NCBI GenBank assembly: GCA_008828725.1
Contig: MEHQ01000128.1
Span: forward strand, 977,504 to 1,041,503
DNA from: Saccharina japonica
Taxonomy: Eukaryota > Sar > Phaeophyceae > Laminariales > Laminariaceae
Direction of reading: 5' to 3'
Length of the DNA: 64,000 nucleotides
A program made the translations under genes and the position numbers. The notes beneath the pieces were generated by a model that searched no databases, was not told where the DNA came from, and saw only the letters and a list, made by a program, of their open reading frames with translations. Below, piece by piece: positions 56,476-64,000 of the stretch (within the stretch, counting starts at the first letter, position 1; each line of letters opens with the position of its first letter).

Positions 56476-57090
56476 TAGATATGGCTCCCGGATTCGAAAA
56501 TTGGAACCGATACCAGTACCGCCTTCGGTGGGATTTGACCAGTACCGTCCCGGGTTGCCGCGGTACTGGGTATCCCGGGTACCCGGGGTTACATGCGCAT
56601 TTTGCTCCACTCTTGCGTTTGAGCGTCGTGAACGGGCCTCAGGCGGGGTGGTGAGGCGTGGTGAGGCGGAAGGTGGGAGGACAAGCCTTCATGTCGTCTC
56701 TCTCAATGAATAAAAATGCGAAAGAACCCGGGTACCCGGGAACCCGAGTACCCGGGATACCCAGTACCGCGGGTAATAAAAATGAAACCGGGACGGTACC
56801 GGTACCCGGTTCCCACGAATCTGGGAGCCATCTCTATCCGCTGGTAGCTGGTAGGGGTCTCGTGTGTGTGTATGGCGTTTTCTGTGAAGGTAGGTAGGGT
56901 ATGCTGTGCATTGTGCGCTGTGCGCTGTCTATCGGGGGCTCCGTGGAGCGTAACTAATAACGGGTACCCTGGTACCCGGTATACCCAGTACCGCGGGTAA
57001 TGAAAATGGAACCGGGACGGTACCGGTACCGACGGTTCCGGGTACCCGCCTCCGGGTACCCGGTTCCCACAAATCCGGGAGCCATCTCTA
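56476..57090. mobile_element. hAT-like nonautonomous element (family 2) inside a decamer minisatellite
   Basis: The left end TAGATATGGCTCCCGGATT and the inverted right end at 57070-57090 (TAGAGATGGCTCCCGGATT on the minus strand) are flanked by a perfect 8-bp duplication TCGCAGGG at 56468-56475 and 57091-57098. The interior is dense in GGTACCCGGGTACC-type palindromes. A second copy of the right end lies at about 56720-56839, so the element is composite or partly duplicated. No coding capacity. Confidence 0.7.
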
Positions 57091-57128
57091 TCGCAGGGCT
57101 CGCAGGGCTCGCAGGCCTCGCAGGCCTC
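57091..57128. repeat. GCAGGGCTCG decamer minisatellite, right part
   Basis: About four units, the continuation of the array split by the insertion. Confidence 0.85.
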
Positions 57129-58821
57129 TACAGAACATACTGTAGTATATAATAGTAAAATTATTTCTGGGTGTTACTTACGGTAATCAAATCAGTAACC
57201 GAACCACTGCTTACTGTGGATTGGATTCGATAGAACTACAGTACTGTACTGACAGTAGCATACTATAGTTCAGGTCGGGTGGCAATGGCCCAAAATATAC
57301 GACGAGCTTGCTCTCGATTGGTCGGGTCCGATATTTTTACCGAGTCGGTTGGAATAATACAGCCCGAACGATACGGTGGGTAGACTACAGTAGGAATAAC
57401 CAATTGACAACTAACTGATGTCAAACTGGATTTGGACGGTGGACACGAGCTGATAAACGAGGTGAGGAAAATATCAATAACCACTCGCCGATGCTGCTGC
57501 TGCTGCTGTAAAAAAGTGGTTGGACCCGATGTAAAAACGGATCGATCGGTTGAAATGCAGGCCGACCAATATAATAATATGCAGAGTAAGGCACCCCTAG
57601 ACCATGCTACACCATGAACACAAGTACTGTTTGACAAAAGGAAAACACAATCCACGTGGTTGTTCGCAAGGTACGACGACCAATAACACCTTACAGGGAT
57701 TGGGGTGGTGCCATACGTTTGTTTACGAAGCTCCTCACACAAAAAAAGAAGCTCAATATCTCACCGGAAAGCATGTATGTGACTTCGAAGAAGTTTGCTC
57801 GCGCCACCCGATCAAGCTTGTATGCGCTGTGTGCGCTGTATGCGCGAATCCTAAAACAAACAGACTAGGAAAAAATATCTTAGTGAAACCCCGTAGTTGA
57901 TCACTTCGGAAACTCAACCGGTCAAACGATAGTGACCCTAAACAAGTGTACCCCACCCGTGGCATCGCGCACACAAAAAGGGCGAAAGCCTACATCGTAG
58001 TCCCCTGTGCAACCTACCCCCCCCGCCCCCCCCCCTCCCTCCCGCCTGCCTCCTTAGGAAAACGGTTCTATGTTGTTCGTGATTCCACCATGCGAGTATC
58101 TGCGTACACATACTCAAGCAAGAGGAATACCAAAAATGTCGTGATATGTCGTGAAATATCGTGACAAACATCGAGCCCTAGTTTTATAAGTATCAAGCAT
58201 TCTATAGTGCCGAAAGAACAACAACAATCCCCGAGCCATGTACCAACACTGCTCGCACAGTTAATTGTACACGAATGCAATCAGGATGCGGATGAAAACA
58301 CTACTACTGCTGAAGTTTTATGTGTATACGGCCTCCGACAGGTCCAGCTGAGAAACCCCGATCGATCGCTCGTATAGATAGGTAGCCAGTGGGAACAATA
58401 AACCTCAAACAAAAGGGAAGCTTTTTGTACGCTTGACGTCATTTGATATGCTCGGCCATCCATATATAATGAACGGCTGCGCCCCAGCAAGCACACACAC
58501 ATCACTACAAGGTGCGATATCTGCAACACAGTATGCTGAAATTATGTCACGCAAGGCCGTATACTCGGCTCGTGCGCTGGACACATGTGCTAGAATGTAC
58601 GATAGACGAACCGTATATTTTCGTAGATCTGTCAAGATCAGAACAATAGACAGTTCGTCTATCGTACATTCTTCTATTGTACATTCTAACAACATGCTAC
58701 GGTTGAGGTGCACTATGTATGTTTTTTTCGAGGGCGGTCACATGAAGGGCCCTATATATCTCACCCAAAAACTGGCTTTGAGCAAAGCTGCAAGTGCAGC
58801 TTGTTGAGCATCCCAACACCT
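57129..58821. other. Intergenic with one hairpin
   Basis: GAATGTACGATAGACGAAC (about 58594) is inverted at about 58651-58670, forming a strong hairpin with a loop of about 40 bases. A short (CTG)n is at 57495-57508. No gene supported. Confidence 0.45.
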
Positions 58822-59001
58822 AGGCATGGCTCGAATATTATTGTAAAACACTATTAATAATAGTGTGGTATTCCATCGATATTGAGTTAAGGAGAATGCC
58901 AATAGTCATACTATTAATAATAGTCATAGTAATAGTCCGTCGTGATTATTTTGGACGAAAAGTGTCACTAGGACCACCACTGCACTATCGTAGCATGCTT
59001 C
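58822..59001. mobile_element. MITE of the same family, diverged copy D
   Basis: The right end is recognisable as CACTATCGTAGCATGCTTC. The internal motif TTCCATCGATATTGAGTTAA and GGAG is present at about 58871. The left end is degenerate, so the boundary is approximate. Confidence 0.35.
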
Positions 59002-61226
59002 GCTAACGGTATCATCATATCACACTACATGCAAATCCGATACGAAATAGGAGGCGGCACGACGGAACGAGAGTCGTTCGAAGCAAAATACATGTGCTGC
59101 CTATCTGCAGTACAGAGAACGCACCGAACAATGCAACAAGAAGCGTGCGAGACAAAGACAGAACAGGAAAAGAGCCTCTGCGCACCACCCCAGGAGATCC
59201 TGCTGTGCATGTTTCTCGATGAAGGAACACGGTGACGTCTGTGTGAGACCAACCAACAGAGAAATGTGCCTACTACCTTATAGGGGTGGCGTCTTACCCC
59301 CCAAACTTCTCGCAGGAAGAACTCAATGCTCATGCCATACCTCCCCCCGAAACTTGACCACTTCCAAGAAAATTATTCGCGCACAACCCTAACAAATTTC
59401 TCTGCCCTACCGAGGGTGGTCGATTTTTTTTTCCGACATCTCAAAGATATTTTTGTTCGTTAGGGGGGGGGGGGGGGGTTACTAAAACCAAGTGAAAAAA
59501 ATGAAAATAAGGATTTTTTTTTTCCATTTTCTTATTTCATCATGTGATCACAACGGTTGCAACGGTTTTCTATTCCGACCTCTGGGGGTGTGGTGTGTCG
59601 TTTTCTCTTTTTTCTGGGCGCCCCTGGCCCTACTACAGTGTATACGTAACCCTGAAACAATTATAATGGTGAAATCTCCATACTACTAATATCATAACCG
59701 GACACAACTGGCTGCAGCAAAAGTACCACACTATGCAACCGGCAGTTGCCTAGTTGAGCAGCTCAACCGGTCCCAGTGACAAAATATTGCCTCAGAAAAT
59801 GGCAAACACTACCACGGCATCAACCCCTATACTGCCGTGGAATGAGTCCAACCGAACGTAAACTCGGCCGTTCCTCCATAGCTATAGCTGTTTGCATTCC
59901 TTTCCTCGTTTGCCATTGACTCACGACACCGATTCCGCACATACACCTGATGTAAACCCGGGCTATCCCTCCTTTCCACCGCACAGTTGGAGTGAGGCGT
60001 GGACACCCGGGGACAGTAAATATGTACGGAGGTTTTTGTGCTCGGCGTCTAACGTCCACCTCCCGACCCTAACCCGAACCCTGTGCCCCCCACCTCCCGA
60101 CCCGGACCCCCCCCCCCTATACCCCGAACCTTGTGCCAGTGACCAGTGCTGGGATGATGCTGTGCTTGGTAAGACTCTATGTTGTCCTCTACTGATTGGA
60201 GTAGCAGTGGACGCGCACCTGTGACCGGTTGAACTACACAAGAATGCACACCTTAGCTCAGACAGATCATCTACAGAGAGATCTATATTTAAACCTGTAG
60301 ATATTATATGTTGTGCAGGACCTGTACCGTTCAGATAGTACATATTCAGCTCAGGAACTATGTCCTAGATGATGCAGAATATTATTATCCCACCCGGCAA
60401 CATGGGCTAGATCTTACAGATCATACAGATCATATAGATCAGCAATACATCTGCCCTGAACGATGTAGATCACCAAGCGGGGATCGATGATATGTCCGAG
60501 GTGTTCAACAATGTGACGCACCATCAGCGACATATGAGCATAGCAGCATGGACGCTACTCTTACTTGCAGGCCTCCTCTCGCGCTTGACCATTGCGTTGG
60601 CACTTTCCTACAGCAATAAACGACCCAAACACCTACTAGGCGTAACAAGGATCAGGTATCCAATGACCCCACGTACCCCATGCACGTGTATTTCGGCAAA
60701 CTTGACTACCTTGACTACCTTTGATTAACTTGCAACTGAAAAGTGCCAAGAACGGTAGAGGCGGCACCCTACCTAATGTGTATGGTGCTTCTCACTTGCA
60801 GGAACTCTGGACAATTGTTTTAGAAAAGTACCAAGCTAAGCCCCGAGGAACGCAGGCGTTAGGTGTCTCATGAACAATAGTACTGCAACACTTAGTATTA
60901 CAGTATAACACACGTTGGGTCCAAATATATTGGATACGATATCCCCTGTTGCAACGGCTGTTGCAACGGCTGATGCTATGGTTGATGCGATTGTCGATAC
61001 AATGGTTGACTAGCTCCACCCGAAGGAGAAGTGTTGTCGCCCAAAACTCCACCCCCTACCACAGAACGCCTCCAGCTGTCGAAGCATGCCTCCAGCTCAA
61101 ACCCAACCTATATATACCATGCGTACGTAAGTAGTCTACATCGATAGCAGTGTACACCTACTCTGTTTTGTTCAGACCCCCACACGTGAGGAGCTCTATA
61201 CTTCACCCAGGCAGAAACTGGCTTTG
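59002..61226. other. Intergenic, nothing supported
   Basis: A G run lies at 59464-59478 and a CCCTAACCCGAACCC tract at about 60065-60080. No gene or RNA recognised. Confidence 0.4.
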
Positions 61227-61530
61227 GACCCATGCTACGATAGGAGTAGCACGTTTTCGCTAAAAAACAAAATTCTGAATGACCTATTTGAGGCTCCTTA
61301 ACTCAAAATCGTCGGAATGTCATATGTTTTTTTCGTATTGTGATTTTTTGTTTACGTAGTTTCGAGATAGGCCATAATGAGATTGATCATCGGGCTGCAC
61401 TTGCAGTTTCATTTTTTTTAATCAAAATCAGTTTTTGTGGGCGGGGTATCACCTGTGTACAGAGCTCCTCAAGTCACCACCGTCAGAAAAAAAACCAAAA
61501 ATGATGCACCTCTACCTTATTGGCATGTTT
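61227..61530. mobile_element. MITE of the same family, diverged copy E
   Basis: Begins GACCCATGCTACGATAGG. The right side has TGCACCTCTACCTTATTGGC, a diverged end. The internal motif is present inverted (GGCTCCTTAACTCAAAATCG). The right boundary is approximate. Confidence 0.4.
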
Positions 61531-62141
61531 CATTGACAAAACATGAAAAATATAAACCTGATCTCCTAGGTACACAACTAAATGTGCACATTAAGATGTA
61601 AAAACACAAATGAATGGCGTTCGTACGATAAGGCGCATGCCTTATTGGGTGATTCCTCCGCTATAAGGAGCCACGGCAGTCACAACCATTGTTTGCCTCA
61701 GGAGGTGAACATAAATGCTACCCCCTATCGTCATTGCGCATCCTACACCTGCAGCCAGGCATGTAGAGCCGGTGCAAAGGGGAAAACAAGCAAACATATC
61801 CACATGCTCCAACGCGCGATGATAAACCACAAGCTTGTTATTTCAACACGTAGGGCCGAGGACGGGGGGGAGGGGAGGGGGGGGGTACGGGATCAATCTG
61901 CCAGAGGCACGAGGAAAAAATGGCTCCTCCAGACCAAGAAACCTGTGTCCTTCTGCCCTCGCACAAACCAAAAAAACGAAACACACACAACCACATTTGA
62001 CGGCAGGTGGAACGTATGCCAAACGTACTCCCAACTGCACTACGTAGCAACAGGCGGGAGTGAAGCCCAGTACAAGTACAATAAAATTAGCGCGGCATGA
62101 ACTCCCCAGCTTTACTGCTACAATATTTTTAGAGGGGGAAA

Positions 62142-63566
62142 TTATTTCGCTAGGGGGGTCTTCCGGTCAAGGGTGTGCGGATCGACAGCCATGAAGCCCG
62201 ACTCGCACGTCGCCCCGGCCACCAGCGCATCCAAGTGGCGCATGAGCTCGACCGACAGGTGGTAGTCCGCGAGCGTAAGCGAAGGGCCCACCGAGCAGCT
62301 GAATGTCGGCTTGACCAGGGGGATGTTCCAGATGGACACGGGCTGGAAGAGGTGCTGAGACACCCACTGCTGCGGGTTGACGAACCACAAGCCCTCGGGG
62401 TTGCGCGAGTACGCCCAGGCAGCCAGCACCTACACCGCGCGCCAAAACATGGGTGAGAGCAGTTTAACGGAGGGGGGGGCGGGTGTACTCATGTCGCGCA
62501 CGGCCGTAGTCGTACGACCATGAACCCTCGCATCCCTACAATGCCGGGACGGAGGGGGGTGGTGGGGGACAAGCGTCGCCTTCCTCCACAACAATGGCAC
62601 GGGTATCGGAGATACCGTTTCACAATATATTTTGTTTCCGTAGTTTTGTTTTTTCGGTGTGCTTATGAGTGCTCAACGTTGAAGCGTATTCATGCTGTGC
62701 ACTGTTGAGGATGGCAAGGTCAACAATAATAATTCATTAATGAATTCATAGTGTTCGTACTAAAAGCAAAAAGTCAATGTTGAATTCATTCCACCCACCC
62801 ATACCCTGCTTACGGCTGTTACTAAAGCGTGAAGATAGCTTCCCGCAGGAATAATATGATAATAGTATTGCTTCAAGCTTGACGCATGCTACTCGTGCGT
62901 AGTGACTGCACGTCAAATCTACATGTATGAACGTCAACGTCCATATCTTAATACGCCCCCGTGATGATAGCCAGTAACTAGACGAAGCCTCACAAAAGTG
63001 AATGTGGTATATGCTAGCAGCCTAAATCAACATCCAAGCCCCGACAACGGCGGCAGCACGCGCCATCTCACCTCTGGTGCGGAGACATGTTCCACCTCGG
63101 CGAGACGCCTCAAGGCAAGATCATCGTCAGCCCATGCAAACGATTCTGTCGTCGTTGTCACCCCCTCGTCATCAAGCAGCAGCAGCTCGCGGAGCCCTTC
63201 GTTGACAGAGGACGGCAATATCAGATCCGTGCCGAACGTGAACAGGGGGGACTCGAAGCCGAGCAGGACAGAAGACGCCCTCGAGCTCGCTCGGCTCGCG
63301 TAGTCAGCCCCGCGGCCGTCGCTGTACGCCACCAGGAGCTCACCGCGAGGGGAGTGAGTGTCCTTGGAGGTGAAGCTGCGCGAGAGCAGAGAGCCCGCCT
63401 CCATGTAGTAGATGAGCTCCGATCCGGTGCCGCAGTGTTTGTCGGCCACGAGGGCGGAAAGTTTGGCGTTGCTTGACGTTGACACCGCCACCCCAGGGAG
63501 ATGGCCGAAGGTGCTTCGAGGGGAGCACGTTAGACGCGGAACAAACCAGGACGAAGGATAAATCAG
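62142..63566 (-). CDS. Two-exon gene end, unknown function
   Basis: Exon A runs from an open frame (no stop up to 63566) down to 63072, ending SAPE at donor gtgaga. Exon B runs 62429-62142, starting VLAAWAYSRNPEGLWFVNPQ after the acceptor gcggtgtag and ending TPLAK and a stop. The 642-nt intron is phase 0. Both exons are visibly richer in G and C than their surroundings and have a protein-like composition (GSELIYYMEAGSLLSRSF; LTLADYHLSVELMRHLDAL). I do not recognise the family. No ATG is clear: the frame opens in a tandem repeat at 63564-63710, so the 5' part lies in a further exon or has been lost. Confidence 0.6.
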
Positions 63567-63710
63567 CTAGGGCGTTGACAAGAGAACGAAGGAGAAAACC
63601 GTCAGCTAGGACGTTGACAGACGAAGGAGAAATCCTCAGCTAGGACGTTGGCAATTAGACGAAGGATCAATCATCAGCTAGAACGTCTGGCAGGAGGACG
63701 AAGGAGAAAA
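63564..63710. repeat. Imperfect tandem repeat, about 36-40-bp unit
   Basis: Four units beginning CAGCTAGGACGTTGACAGAC (variants at each site) and ending GACGAAGGAGAAA. They lie just upstream of the minus-strand gene at 62142-63566. Confidence 0.75.
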
Positions 63711-64000
63711 GCAGGTTGGACGCTGCCAAACTCTCGATGTCTAGCTGATCTCAGCAAACACGATTGATAAATAGTTCGGCGCGCAACACCTCCAGGGTAG
63801 ACCACGGTGTTTAATGATGTGAACCGTGCGTCGTTCCAGCGGCTGGCCAAGGCTTCCCTCAGCACGCGTAACTACTAGGGAGGCGCGCGTCTATGGCAGC
63901 AGCGGTCAGCGTACACATATAAATGCATCACACAACCAGGTATTGTATATTGGTATGACCACGTGGGCGTATGTATCAACGCATGCTACGTACGGTAGAG

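Noticed and set aside
60063..60110. CCCTAACCCGAACCC tract as telomere sequence
   Set aside because: Units are irregular and run into a poly-C stretch; no true hexamer array.
61582..62100. 172-codon plus-strand frame
   Set aside because: No domain, Cys/His/Thr-rich random composition, overlapped by minus-strand frames of similar length. Probably chance.
63087..63476. 129-codon plus-strand frame
   Set aside because: It is antisense to the spliced minus-strand gene, whose splice sites and composition are better supported.

Overview
This is a eukaryotic genomic window. Coding sequence is broken into short exons by GT-AG introns of a few hundred bases to 2.4 kb, genes are sparse, and the spaces between them are filled with simple repeats, MITE-like inverted-repeat elements and a decayed Ty3/gypsy retrotransposon. 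The tryptophan-rich ankyrin-like repeats (LKWARxNGCPWD type), long phase-0 introns and TKL kinase style suggest a stramenopile alga, possibly a brown alga or relative. That assignment is inference from general family knowledge and was not tested.

Layout. 1-9.6 kb is non-genic: a 25-bp GATC-rich tandem repeat, a (CTA)n microsatellite, a 31-bp minisatellite, a pogo-like MITE, a 4-bp-TSD MITE, a 0.9-kb foldback element and a 2.1-kb hAT-like element with an 8-bp target duplication. 9.6-25.7 kb (+) holds the main gene, which I assembled from 13 exons. Seven beta-propeller (SBBP-type) blade units come first, six of them one exon each. They are followed by a Ser/Thr/Pro stalk, one transmembrane helix, a helical bundle resembling the MLKL-NTD/HeLo-type four-helix domain, and a complete TKL-type protein kinase. 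All 12 introns are phase 0. The first (signal-peptide) exon was not found, and one blade exon lacks a single G in a homopolymer.

25.7-33.3 kb and 34.8-39.5 kb hold little that I can support beyond repeats and weak ORFs. 33.3-34.75 kb (-) is an ankyrin-like repeat gene with an in-frame TAA 42 codons before the older stop. 39.5-41.7 kb is a fragmented coding-like region split by a MITE. 43.85-44.1 kb is a palindromic element carrying telomere-like repeats. 47.9-49.2 kb is a diverged array of about 226-bp units. 51.35-55.6 kb (-) is the degenerate gypsy pol region. 56.3-57.1 kb is a decamer minisatellite interrupted by a second hAT-like element with a perfect 8-bp target duplication. 62.1-63.6 kb (-) is the end of a two-exon gene of unknown function next to a short tandem array.

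The genes are not an operon-like set. The best candidate for new biology is the receptor-like kinase at 9.6-25.7 kb: an extracellular propeller sensor linked through one membrane pass and an MLKL-like bundle to a kinase.
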